From JAJZMY01 sp964604635 (lineage in GTDB: Archaea > Micrarchaeota > Micrarchaeia > Micrarchaeales > Micrarchaeaceae): a stretch of 33,107 nucleotides of DNA. Made by a program: the position numbers and the translations under genes. This document shows positions 1 to 7,516 of this stretch, in pieces. The notes below the pieces were generated by a model. It was given only the letters and a program-made list of their open reading frames with translations, ran no database searches and was not told the DNA's origin. The first letter of the stretch is position 1; each line of letters begins with the position of its first letter. The stretch spans positions 1 through 33,107 of the forward strand of contig CAZRZO010000009.1 of NCBI GenBank assembly GCA_964604635.1, written 5' to 3'.

Positions 1-99
1 GTTGTTATTCTCTGTTTCATTACTACTGTTTATTTCATTATTGTCAATATTTCCATTTCCTTCTACATTATTTTCATTCAATTCATTATTCAAATCCAT
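1..99 (-). CDS. N-terminus of an acidic Asn/Glu-rich protein, cut by the window edge
   Basis: The first 33 codons of a minus-strand gene that runs off the left edge. The ATG lies at 99-97, with a GAGG-type ribosome-binding site a few bases upstream, and the gene starts 12 bases after the stop of the winged-helix regulator, so the two are probably co-transcribed. The visible residues are almost only Asn, Glu, Asp, Ser and Gly, with no hydrophobic core, so this is a disordered acidic leader. From memory, related winged-helix regulators in DPANN archaea sit beside heat-shock genes, and GrpE proteins often start with an acidic tail. GrpE is therefore a possible identity, but nothing in the visible part proves it. 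Confidence 0.5.
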   Translation of the reverse strand, partial: MDLNNELNENNVEGNGNIDNNEINSSNETENNN

Positions 100-111
100 A
101 ACAATCCTCTT

Positions 112-552
112 TTATTTTTTTATTTTAATATGTTTTTGTTTTTTTGCTGATTTATTTTCATAACCAAGCATTAATTTATTAAAATCTGTTGCAGTATCAA
201 ACATTTTTTTGAATTCTTTATTTATATCATATTCAATTTCTTCTATTGATTTTGCAAGATCTGTTGCCCTTAAATAATATTTTCTTCCTTTTTTTATTAT
301 CAATCCACTGCTTATGAACCTATTTAAATGATAAATTACAGTACTTTTTGGTGTTGGTTTATTGAATTTTAAACTAGAACTTGTAATCCCATTATTTTCA
401 TTTGCGTTCATAATGAATTTTTTTAATATTTGTGTTTCAATATTGCTACCAGTATCTTCCTCTAATAATCCAAATACAATACAAAACCATTTTATTATTT
501 TTTCTGGATTTTTAATTGGTTTCTCTATTACTCGGATTATTATTTTTTCCAT
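112..552 (-). CDS. winged helix-turn-helix transcriptional regulator
   Basis: A 146-residue soluble protein. Residues 38-96 form a winged-helix domain: a helix around 38-50, a probable recognition helix around 68-82 (TVIYHLNRFISSGLI) and a basic wing (KKGRKYYLRA). Residues 97-130 form an acidic helix (SIEEIEYDINKEFKKMFDTA) suited to dimerisation, and the C-terminus is Lys-rich. The pattern of a short N-terminal beta segment, winged helix and long C-terminal helix resembles ArsR/HrcA-like regulators that accompany chaperone genes in DPANN archaea; this comparison is from memory. It is followed closely by the acidic gene at 1-99 and may control that transcription unit. The target operator is not identifiable. 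The fold call is firm; the heat-shock role is a guess. Confidence 0.75.
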   Translation of the reverse strand: MEKIIIRVIEKPIKNPEKIIKWFCIVFGLLEEDTGSNIETQILKKFIMNANENNGITSSSLKFNKPTPKSTVIYHLNRFISSGLIIKKGRKYYLRATDLAKSIEEIEYDINKEFKKMFDTATDFNKLMLGYENKSAKKQKHIKIKK

Positions 553-698
553 ATTTTTATATTTAGTATAAAAATATTTAAATATCTTTTGTTTATATCA
601 AAGAATATTTGAAAGTTCAACTAAAAGTTGTACGAGAATTAGGATTTATTTTAGAATATTTTGATCAATAATAGAAAAATAAAGAATAAAACAAATTA

Positions 699-977
699 TT
701 ATTTTTTCATTTTTTCAAGATCATTTTTAATTTTTATGAGTAATATTGGAAAAATTAACATACCTAATGCACTATTAGTTATTATCAATGGAATTGAATT
801 CAGTATAATACCATAAATTAACCAAAGGCTATCCCCAATAAATATAAATATAGTAAATAATAAAGAAATATCTTTTGTTGATTTTGTTTTTATTGTTTTA
901 AATGCTTGTGGTATATATGCAATAATTAAAAGAAACCCTGCAACAAGACCAAGAACAGATACTAAATAAGATACCAT
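699..977 (-). CDS. SemiSWEET/PQ-loop small sugar transporter
   Basis: A 92-residue protein with three predicted membrane helices (about residues 3-21, 36-55 and 60-82). A PQ motif lies at residues 23-24 (YIPQAFKTIKTKSTKDIS), followed by a basic loop with Ser/Thr, the hallmark of MtN3/SWEET half-transporters. Known SemiSWEETs are about 85-100 residues and dimerise to move mono- or disaccharides down their gradient. The gene stands alone between AT-rich spacers, so the substrate cannot be inferred from context. The ATG start gives the complete first helix. In a reduced genome it could scavenge sugars, but that is inference. Confidence 0.85.
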   Translation of the reverse strand: MVSYLVSVLGLVAGFLLIIAYIPQAFKTIKTKSTKDISLLFTIFIFIGDSLWLIYGIILNSIPLIITNSALGMLIFPILLIKIKNDLEKMKK

Positions 978-1187
978 AATAATCCAAATAATATTTTGTT
1001 TATACTTATATTAAATATATTATCTATTATTTTATTTTCATTATACTTATGAAATAGAAATATTACTAGTAAATATTATTTAATTAATTATTTTTTAAAT
1101 ATACTCTAATAAATATTTGTAATATTTAGTAACAAAGTGTGAAAATACATAAATTGGTTTTTAAATTTTATGTGATTTTTCATAAAT

Positions 1188-1198
1188 CTTTAAATATA
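1188..1198 (+). promoter_or_regulatory. TATA-box candidate for the uL1-EF-2 cluster
   Basis: CTTTAAATATA matches the archaeal TATA consensus. A start site about 26 bases downstream (near 1218-1222) would give a leader of roughly 70 bases that includes the hairpin at 1253-1275. The background is so AT-rich that similar strings occur by chance. Confidence 0.45.
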
Positions 1199-1252
1199 TT
1201 TGTGTGTTAATAATTGTTTATAATCATTATACATAATGTTATTCTCATTTTC

Positions 1253-1275
1253 CCGTAAAAACTGTATTTTACAGG
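1253..1275 (+). promoter_or_regulatory. leader hairpin just before the uL1 ribosome-binding site
   Basis: Bases 1253-1260 (CCGTAAAA) pair with 1267-1275 (TTTTACAGG) around a six-base loop, with one bulged A. The ribosome-binding site GGAGGG (1274-1279) begins inside the 3' arm, nine bases before the uL1 ATG. Archaeal L1 is known to repress its own mRNA in Methanococcus by binding an rRNA-like site. A structure overlapping the ribosome-binding site of the first gene is a plausible place for such control, but I cannot show that it matches the L1 site. Confidence 0.4.
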
Positions 1276-1288
1276 AGGGACTGATTAT

Positions 1289-1921
1289 ATGGAAAAAGAA
1301 ATTATAAATAAATTAGAAAAATTTATTAATGAAAATAAATCCAAACGTAAGTTTATTCAATCAGTAGAACTTGCAATTAATTTTAAAGGTATTGATTTTG
1401 CAAATCAATTAAATAGAATAAATATACAAGTAATTTTACCAAAAAGTAAGGGTAAAATAACAAGTATTATTGTTTTCACTGATAAAACAGAAATTTCTGA
1501 AAAAGTTTTGAAACTTGGTGCAAAACAAATTATTAATAGTAGTGAAATACCTTCAATAGCAAATGACAAAGTAAAAAGAAATAAATTACTTTCTTACAAT
1601 CTTCTTGCAGAGCCAAGTTTAATGCCAATAATAGCAAAAAATCTAGGACAATTTTTAGGACCTAGAAATAAAATGCCAAAACCTTTAATTGGAAATATTG
1701 AAACAATAATTAAAGATCTTTCAAGTTCAATAACATTAAAAAGTAAGGGAAAATATTTACCAACTCTTCATTGTGTGGTTGGCAGTGAAAATATGAGTGT
1801 AAAAGACATATCTGAAAATATTGATGCTGTACTAAATAATTTATTAGATCAAATAGGAAAACAAAATATTAAATCAGTTTATACAAAATTAACAATGAGC
1901 AATGCATTAAAATTAATGTAA
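1289..1921 (+). CDS. rpl1: large ribosomal subunit protein uL1
   Basis: A 210-residue protein with the typical archaeal L1 length. Characteristic segments include the central MPIIAKNLGQFLGPRNKMPKPL block, the hallmark G-x-x-L-G-P-R-x-K-M-P-x-P motif that begins the second domain, and a late LPTLHCVVGSENM segment in domain I. L1 forms the mobile stalk beside the ribosomal E site and is a translational repressor of its own operon in archaea. It is first in a seven-gene translation cluster and has the strongest ribosome-binding site in the window (GGAGGG at 1274-1279). uL11, which often precedes it in archaea, is absent here. Confidence 0.96.
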   Translation: MEKEIINKLEKFINENKSKRKFIQSVELAINFKGIDFANQLNRINIQVILPKSKGKITSIIVFTDKTEISEKVLKLGAKQIINSSEIPSIANDKVKRNKLLSYNLLAEPSLMPIIAKNLGQFLGPRNKMPKPLIGNIETIIKDLSSSITLKSKGKYLPTLHCVVGSENMSVKDISENIDAVLNNLLDQIGKQNIKSVYTKLTMSNALKLM

Positions 1922-1942
1922 AATAATAAATAAAAGATTTTT

Positions 1943-2785
1943 ATGTTATCAAAAAACGAAAAAATAGAATTTGTTAAAAGAATACAACAAGAAATTCAAA
2001 ATTATAATACAATAGGTCTAATACCTATTCAAAGTATTCCAGATAAATTGTTACAAAAATCAAGAAATAAATTAAATTTAGATACAAAACTAGTTTTTGC
2101 AAGAAAAAAATTATTAATAAGAATTTTAGAAAAAGACAATAAATTAAATCAATTAACTAATGAATTAAAAAACAATAAAATCCAATTTATACTTTTATTA
2201 ACTAATAATTCTAGTTTTGAAATATATAATAAATTTAAAGCAAATTCATTAAATCTTTTTGCAAAACCAAATCAAAAGGCAAATGAGGAAATAATAATTA
2301 AAAATGGAGAAACAAGTATACAACCAGGTCAAACAGTTACTGAACTAAAACAAGCAGGAATAGATGTTCAAATTAAAAAAGGTAAAGTTATAATAGCAAA
2401 GGATAAAATAATTAAAAAAGATGAAACAATAACATCAGCTCTTTCAAAAGTATTACGTATTTTAGATATAAAACCATTTACAGTAACAATCCAACCAAAT
2501 TTAATACTTTATCAAAATTTATTATTTACAAGTGAAGTATTAAATATTAATAAATCAAATGTAATTAATAAAATAACAAAGTCTTTTAATACTGCATTAA
2601 TGATTTGTTTGCAAAAACAAATAATAAATAAATATACAATAAATACTTTTATTTCAAAAGCATATAATAATGCAATGTATTTAGGAGTAAAGACTCAGTT
2701 ATATGAAAAAGGAATTATAGAAAAGCTTTTATTAAATGCATTTATAAATACAAGTACATTGAATAATTCAATAAATAAAAAATGA
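1943..2785 (+). CDS. rpl10: ribosomal stalk protein uL10 (P0)
   Basis: A 280-residue protein of the L10/P0 family. It anchors the P1 dimers and carries them on its C-terminal helices to recruit GTPase factors. The N-terminal rRNA-binding domain (about residues 1-105) has the usual basic SRNKLNLDTKLVFARKKLL-like segment. The middle domain contains a PGQTVTELKQAGI block, and a helical spine follows. The protein ends in a neutral INTSTLNNSINKK-like tail: the acidic tail with a terminal GLG-LFG motif found on most archaeal P0 proteins is missing. No Shine-Dalgarno motif is evident; translation may depend on the upstream uL1 gene, 21 bases away. Confidence 0.93.
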   Translation: MLSKNEKIEFVKRIQQEIQNYNTIGLIPIQSIPDKLLQKSRNKLNLDTKLVFARKKLLIRILEKDNKLNQLTNELKNNKIQFILLLTNNSSFEIYNKFKANSLNLFAKPNQKANEEIIIKNGETSIQPGQTVTELKQAGIDVQIKKGKVIIAKDKIIKKDETITSALSKVLRILDIKPFTVTIQPNLILYQNLLFTSEVLNINKSNVINKITKSFNTALMICLQKQIINKYTINTFISKAYNNAMYLGVKTQLYEKGIIEKLLLNAFINTSTLNNSINKK

Positions 2786-2839
2786 ATTTATTAAAAAAAA
2801 TCAAATCAAAAATTATATTAATTATTTTAAGGTGAAAAT

Positions 2840-3139
2840 ATGGAATATGTATATGCAGCTCTTTTAATAGATACAGCTGGAAAAGAAATAAATGAAAAGA
2901 ATTTGCTTGAAGTAATAAAATCAGCAGGTTTTACTCCTGACGAAGCAAAAGCAAAAGCAATTGTAGAATCATTGAAGGATGTTAATATAAAAGAAATATT
3001 AAAATCTGCAGAAAATATGCAGACTGTTGCATCACCATCAAAAGCAGAAGAACCAAAAGTAGAACAGAAAAAAGAAGCAAAAGATGAAGAAAAAAGCAGT
3101 GAAGAGGCAACAAGTGGATTAGCTGGATTATTTGGTTAA
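2840..3139 (+). CDS. rpl12: ribosomal stalk protein P1 (archaeal L12)
   Basis: A 99-residue acidic stalk protein. The N-terminal helical dimerisation domain (MEYVYAALLIDTAGKEI, residues 1-65) is followed by a Lys/Glu-rich hinge and the conserved C-terminal SGLAGLFG, the segment that contacts elongation factors. It is preceded by AAGGTG five bases before the ATG (2831-2836), the same arrangement as in several other genes here. It lies directly after uL10, its binding partner. Because uL10 seems to lack the factor-binding tail, P1 may be the only carrier of that motif in this ribosome. Confidence 0.96.
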   Translation: MEYVYAALLIDTAGKEINEKNLLEVIKSAGFTPDEAKAKAIVESLKDVNIKEILKSAENMQTVASPSKAEEPKVEQKKEAKDEEKSSEEATSGLAGLFG

Positions 3140-3178
3140 TTTCTTTATTTAAATTTAATTTTATAAATAATTGATTAA

Positions 3179-3607
3179 ATGATACAATCAAATGATATAC
3201 GTTTAGCTGTTGACAGTGGTGAAGTATTACTAGGTGTAAAGCAGGTAATAAAATCTATTAAAGATAATTCAGCAAAATTAGTTATAACAGCAAATAAAAA
3301 CAAACAAGATACTCTAAATGATTTAAAATATATTACAGATATTTCAAATATTAAATTAGAGATATTTAAAGGAAATTCATCTGAATTAGGAGCAGTATGT
3401 GGAAAGCCTTATTCAGTATCTACATTATCAATTATTAATCCAGGGGATTCAAGTATATTAAACAATGAAGAAGAAAATAAAGATAAACAACAAAAAGAAG
3501 AAGATACAATAACAATTCAAGAAGAATTAGATGAAGTAAAAGAAGAAAACAATAAAGAAGATTCAAATAAAGAAGTAAAAGAAGAAAACAAACAAAAAAG
3601 TGATTAA
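3179..3607 (+). CDS. rpl30e: large ribosomal subunit protein eL30 with long charged tail
   Basis: A 142-residue protein. Residues 1-95 are the L7Ae/L30e fold (SGEVLLGVKQVIKSIKDNSA, then KLVITANKNKQDTLNDLKY, and ELGAVCGKPYSVSTLSIINPGDS), matching archaeal eL30 of about 100 residues. Residues 96-142 are an added Glu/Lys/Asn-rich tail with no hydrophobic core, which eL30 normally lacks. In many archaea eL30 sits between RNA polymerase and nusA-uS12 genes; here it directly follows P1, and nusA is missing. Its stop codon abuts the TTG start of uS12, and the GTGATTAA string at its end doubles as the uS12 ribosome-binding region. Confidence 0.9.
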   Translation: MIQSNDIRLAVDSGEVLLGVKQVIKSIKDNSAKLVITANKNKQDTLNDLKYITDISNIKLEIFKGNSSELGAVCGKPYSVSTLSIINPGDSSILNNEEENKDKQQKEEDTITIQEELDEVKEENNKEDSNKEVKEENKQKSD

Positions 3608-4036
3608 TTGGGAAATGGAGAATTTGCAGCTCGTAAATTAATAAGACAAAGAAATCATCAAAAATTATTAAAGAAGAGTTTAAAAAGAAAGAAATTTAAG
3701 CTTAAACAAAAATTCGATCCAATGGGAACAGTTCCAAGAACAAAAGGTTTAGTTTTACAAAAATTTGCAGTTGAACAAAAACAACCAAATTCTGGTCAAA
3801 TAAAGTGTGTTAGAGTTCAAATACTTAAAAATCGAAAAATAGTAGGAGTTTTTGTACCTGGAGATAAAAGCATATCTTATATTGATGAACACGATGAAGT
3901 TACAATAGAAGGTCTTGGAGGATCTCAAAGAGGTCAAATGGGATGTATTCCAGGAATGAAATATAAAGTTGTTGCTGTAAATGGTGCAACACTTAAATTA
4001 TTAAGAAAAGGTAAACTTGAAAAGCCAAAGCGATAA
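3608..4036 (+). CDS. rps12: small ribosomal subunit protein uS12
   Basis: A 142-residue uS12, a decoding-centre protein. The start is TTG at 3608, immediately after the eL30 stop. The encoded N-terminus (M)GNGEFAARKL aligns with the invariant archaeal MGKGEFAARKL, and the nearby ATG at 3615 is out of frame, so TTG is clearly the start. The loop KQPNSGQIKCVRVQILKNRK contains the conserved PNSG decoding segment, and GGSQRGQMGCIPGMKYKVV matches the C-terminal core. It is followed after two bases by uS7. The cluster order eL30-uS12-uS7-EF-2 corresponds to the archaeal str operon without nusA. Confidence 0.97.
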   Translation: MGNGEFAARKLIRQRNHQKLLKKSLKRKKFKLKQKFDPMGTVPRTKGLVLQKFAVEQKQPNSGQIKCVRVQILKNRKIVGVFVPGDKSISYIDEHDEVTIEGLGGSQRGQMGCIPGMKYKVVAVNGATLKLLRKGKLEKPKR

Positions 4037-4038
4037 AT

Positions 4039-4641
4039 ATGGTTAATTTATTATTTGATAAATACAGTTATGATGTTGTTGTTTTAGATCCAAGTCTTAA
4101 AAATTATATTAATTTAAATGATCTAAAATATCCTTCTACTTATAGAAGAACTAGTCAAAAAGATTTTTCAAAAGCAAAAATCAATATAGTTGAAAGATTA
4201 GAAAATTCATTAATGAGAGGAGGAACAGGAGGTAAAATTAGTGGTCATGTAATAAGGACAAAAGGAAGATTACAAGGTAAAAAATTAAAAGTAATACATA
4301 TTGTTGAAGATGCTTTTGATCAAATATATAAAAGAACAAAGCAGAATCCATTACAAATATTTATTCAAGCATTAGAAAATTCAGCACCAATTGAGGATAC
4401 AACAAGAGTAAGATATGGTGGAATAATTTCAAATATTCCCTTAGATATAAGTGCTAGTAGACGATTAGATGTTTCATTAAGAAATATTTCAATAGCAGCA
4501 ATTCTTGCATCTTTTGCTAAAAAAATGAGAATAAAAGATGGATTAGCTAATGAACTTATTTTAGCATCTAAAAATGATTCAAATGGTTATGCAATAAAAA
4601 GAAAGAATGAAATCGAAAGAATGGCAAGAAGTGCAAAATAA
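4039..4641 (+). CDS. rps7: small ribosomal subunit protein uS7
   Basis: A 200-residue uS7, which nucleates assembly of the 30S head and lines the E site. Diagnostic blocks are NIVERLENSLMRGGTGGKISGHVIRTKGR near residue 52 (found in archaeal S7), NPLQIFIQALENSAPIEDTTRVRYGGI, and the C-terminal SRRLDVSLRNI and RKNEIERMARSAK. The ATG lies two bases after the uS12 stop, so translation is probably coupled. Length is normal for an archaeal uS7. Confidence 0.97.
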   Translation: MVNLLFDKYSYDVVVLDPSLKNYINLNDLKYPSTYRRTSQKDFSKAKINIVERLENSLMRGGTGGKISGHVIRTKGRLQGKKLKVIHIVEDAFDQIYKRTKQNPLQIFIQALENSAPIEDTTRVRYGGIISNIPLDISASRRLDVSLRNISIAAILASFAKKMRIKDGLANELILASKNDSNGYAIKRKNEIERMARSAK

Positions 4642-4761
4642 ACTTTTTTAGAAAATATACATAATAATATAAATTATTAAAAACAATTTATTGTTTATTA
4701 TAAAATTTTAAAAGCAAGATATTATATTTTTAAATAAAATAAATTATACTAAGAGGTTTTT

Positions 4762-6954
4762 ATGGTAAGAAAAGAATTAGTTGTTGCTGAAATAACTAAG
4801 ATAATGGGTAATATTGAAAGAATAAGAAATGTTGCAATTATTGCTCATGTACATCATGGAAAAACAACTTTAACTGATTCTTTATTAGCAAAAGCAGGTT
4901 TAATTTCAAAATCAGTTGCTGGAGATATTTTATATACAAATTACGAAGCAATTGAAAAAGACCGAAGAATGACAATAAAGTCTGCTTATATTTCTTTAGG
5001 TTTTGAATATAAAGAAAAAGACTTTTTAATAAATTTAATTGATACACCAGGTCATGTTGATTTTGGTGGTCATGTAACAAGAGCAATGAGAGCTGTTGAT
5101 GGTGTTATATTAGTAATTGATCCTGTTGAAGGTATTATGCCTCAAACAGAAACAGTTCTTAGACAAGCATTAAAAGAAAAAGCAAAACCTGTTTTATTTG
5201 TAAATAAAGTTGATAGACTTTTAGGTGAATTAAAATTAACAAAAGAACAAACATTTGAACGTTTATTAAAATTAATAAAAAGTGTTAATAAATTAATTTC
5301 TCAATTTGCATCAGAAGAATATGCAGAGAAATGGCAAGTTAGTGTTGAAAAAGGTAGTGTTTGTTTTGGATCAGCAATGAAAAAATGGGCAGTGTCAAAA
5401 CAAACAATGGATGCAAAGAATATTTCATTTAAAGATATTTTTGAATTAACTGGAAAAGGAGATGAAGCAAAACTTCAAGAACTAGCACCAGTTGATGAAG
5501 CAATATTACCAATGATTGTTGAACATCTTCCAAATCCAAAAATTGCTCAAGTTTATAGAATACCACAAATTTGGCATGGTGATTTAGAATCTGAAAATGC
5601 AAAAGCAATGTTAACTACAAATCCAAATATAAAAACAAATATTGTTGTTTTTGGGATAAAATATGATCAGCATTCTGGTGAAGTTGCAATAGGACGAATA
5701 TTTTCAGGAACAGCAAAAAAAGGAATTGAACTTTATGCTTCTGGGAAAAATCAAAAACAAAGATTACAGCAGATAGCAATATATATGGGTCCTGAAAAAG
5801 TAATAGTTGATGCAATTCCAGCAGGAAATATTGTTGCTCTTGTTGGTGTTAAAGATTTATCTGTTGGTGATACACTAAGTGAAGATCAAATTGAAGCATT
5901 TGAAGAAATAAAACATTATTCCAAACCAGTTGTAACAAAAGCAATTGAAGCAAAAGATTCAAGAGATACAATTAAATTAATTGAAGCTTTAAGAGAAATA
6001 TCAAAAGAAGATCCAACAATTAAAATTGAAATAAATAAAGATACTGGAGAACATTTAGTTAGTGGAATGGGTGAATTACAATTAGAAATTATTGAAACAA
6101 AGTTAAAGGATGATTTTAAAATAGCAATAACTTCAAGTGAGCCAATTGTTTTATATGTTGAAACAATTGCTAAGAAAGCAGGACCAATGGAAGGAAAATC
6201 TCCAAACAAACATTCTAAATTCTATGTAACAGTAGAACCATTACCAGATACAATTATTAATGCAATGAATGAAGGTTTAATACATGAAGGAAAGCCAAAA
6301 GGACAAGCAGCAGTTGAAGTAATGGTTGAAGCAAAACTAGATAGAAAAGTAGCAAAAAATGTAGAATATGTTAAAAATAATTGTATGCTTGCTGATTTAA
6401 GTCATGGTGTTCAATATATGAATGAAGTATTAGAACTATTAATTGATGGATTTGAAGAAGCAGTTAAAGATGGTCCATTAGCAAGAGAGAAATGTAGTGG
6501 TGTTTTAGTTGGTATTACTGATGCAACAATTCATGAAGATCCAGTTCATAGAGGACCTGCACAAATAATTCCTGCAATAAGACGTGCAATATATGCTTCA
6601 ATGCTTACATCTGGTATTTTTTTGCTAGAACCAAAACAAACATTCACAATTAATATTCTTCAAGATTTCCTATCTAATGTTATTTCTTTATTACAATCAA
6701 AAAGAGGTCAAGTTTTAAGTGTTGTACAAGAAAATGAACAAGTAACAGTAATTGCAAAACTTCCTGTTTCTGAAGTAATAAAAGGTTTTTCAAATGAATT
6801 AAGGAGTATGACACAAGGAAGAGCAATATGGTATCATGAGTTTGCAGGATATGAAAAACTTCCACAAGAATTGCAAAATAAAATCGTAAGAGAGATAAGA
6901 ACAAGAAAAGGCCAACCACCAGATCCCCCAACTGCACAACACTTTATGGATTGA
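4762..6954 (+). CDS. fusA: translation elongation factor 2 (EF-2)
   Basis: A 730-residue translocase GTPase with full archaeal EF-2 length. The P-loop is AHVHHGKTT at residues 28-36, G3 is DTPGHVDFGG at 94-103, and G4 is NKVD at 148-151. The diphthamide loop HEDPVHRGPAQ at 591-601 places the modified His at 596; the diphthine synthase at 19984-20739 acts on it. The C-terminus RKGQPPDPPTAQHFMD is typical. The fourth P-loop residue, normally Asp (AH-I/V-DHGKT), is His31 here. The ribosome-binding site GAGGT (4753-4757) precedes the ATG. It closes the ribosomal cluster after a 120-base gap that may hold its own promoter. Confidence 0.97.
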   Translation: MVRKELVVAEITKIMGNIERIRNVAIIAHVHHGKTTLTDSLLAKAGLISKSVAGDILYTNYEAIEKDRRMTIKSAYISLGFEYKEKDFLINLIDTPGHVDFGGHVTRAMRAVDGVILVIDPVEGIMPQTETVLRQALKEKAKPVLFVNKVDRLLGELKLTKEQTFERLLKLIKSVNKLISQFASEEYAEKWQVSVEKGSVCFGSAMKKWAVSKQTMDAKNISFKDIFELTGKGDEAKLQELAPVDEAILPMIVEHLPNPKIAQVYRIPQIWHGDLESENAKAMLTTNPNIKTNIVVFGIKYDQHSGEVAIGRIFSGTAKKGIELYASGKNQKQRLQQIAIYMGPEKVIVDAIPAGNIVALVGVKDLSVGDTLSEDQIEAFEEIKHYSKPVVTKAIEAKDSRDTIKLIEALREISKEDPTIKIEINKDTGEHLVSGMGELQLEIIETKLKDDFKIAITSSEPIVLYVETIAKKAGPMEGKSPNKHSKFYVTVEPLPDTIINAMNEGLIHEGKPKGQAAVEVMVEAKLDRKVAKNVEYVKNNCMLADLSHGVQYMNEVLELLIDGFEEAVKDGPLAREKCSGVLVGITDATIHEDPVHRGPAQIIPAIRRAIYASMLTSGIFLLEPKQTFTINILQDFLSNVISLLQSKRGQVLSVVQENEQVTVIAKLPVSEVIKGFSNELRSMTQGRAIWYHEFAGYEKLPQELQNKIVREIRTRKGQPPDPPTAQHFMD

Positions 6955-7516
6955 AAATATATAATATTTTTATTATTCTATATAAAATTTATTTTATTTT
7001 TTTATATAAATCTGATAATCGTAGAAATAAGTGTTTATAATATATAAAAATCTTAATAAAGTATTATTTAGTAACTAAAATTAAAAAATTATTATATTAT
7101 TACTGTTTTTCTATTCTAAAAAATATTTATATATTTTATATTAATGAATAAAATATATTAATTATATACTTTTCTAAAATAAATAAACGAGCAAATTTTA
7201 GTATTAAACATTTAAATTTATTTTATTTTTTATTATTTAACTTAAATATAATATTATTTATTTTAAGATTAGATGTTTCATAATATTTAATTCTTTTTCC
7301 TATACTTAATATTTTGTTTACATTAACTGAATTTTCAAAATATGTAATTAGGTATTAATTGTAGTATTATTTTCAAAATAAATTATAATAATAAATAAAA
7401 ATTATGCTTTAATTATAGATCTAAAAATAAAAATTTAAATTATATTTTAAATTAATCTGTACCCAAAGTTTTTATATCTAAGAAATTATAGTAATTTAAT
7501 AAAGAAGTGGTGTTAT
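6955..7516. other. 562-base AT-rich spacer without a gene
   Basis: I find no open frame of convincing length, no tRNA-like or C/D box pattern, and no strong hairpin. The sequence is low-complexity A/T. Only the promoter-like element near 7470 and the ribosome-binding site before 7517 stand out. Confidence 0.6.
7470..7478 (+). promoter_or_regulatory. TATA-box candidate for the G1 peptidase gene
   Basis: TTTATATCT sits so that transcription would begin near 7500, giving a short leader with the ribosome-binding motif GGTG at 7509-7512 and a four-base gap to the ATG at 7517. The geometry is right for an archaeal promoter; the motif itself is common in this AT-rich background. Confidence 0.4.

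Larger units (their letters stand above)
978..1288. other. intergenic spacer carrying the uL1-operon promoter and leader
   Basis: A 311-base AT-rich spacer between the divergent SemiSWEET and uL1 genes. I see no coding stretch and no RNA gene. Its last 100 bases hold a TATA-like element and a hairpin leader, listed separately. The rest is low-complexity A/T sequence. Confidence 0.6.

Noticed and set aside
5041..5080. Second Asp-to-His change in EF-2 (His104 after DFGG) as a major anomaly
   Set aside because: As I recall, this position is Asp, Lys, Arg or Glu in other EF-2/EF-G lineages, so variation there is not striking.
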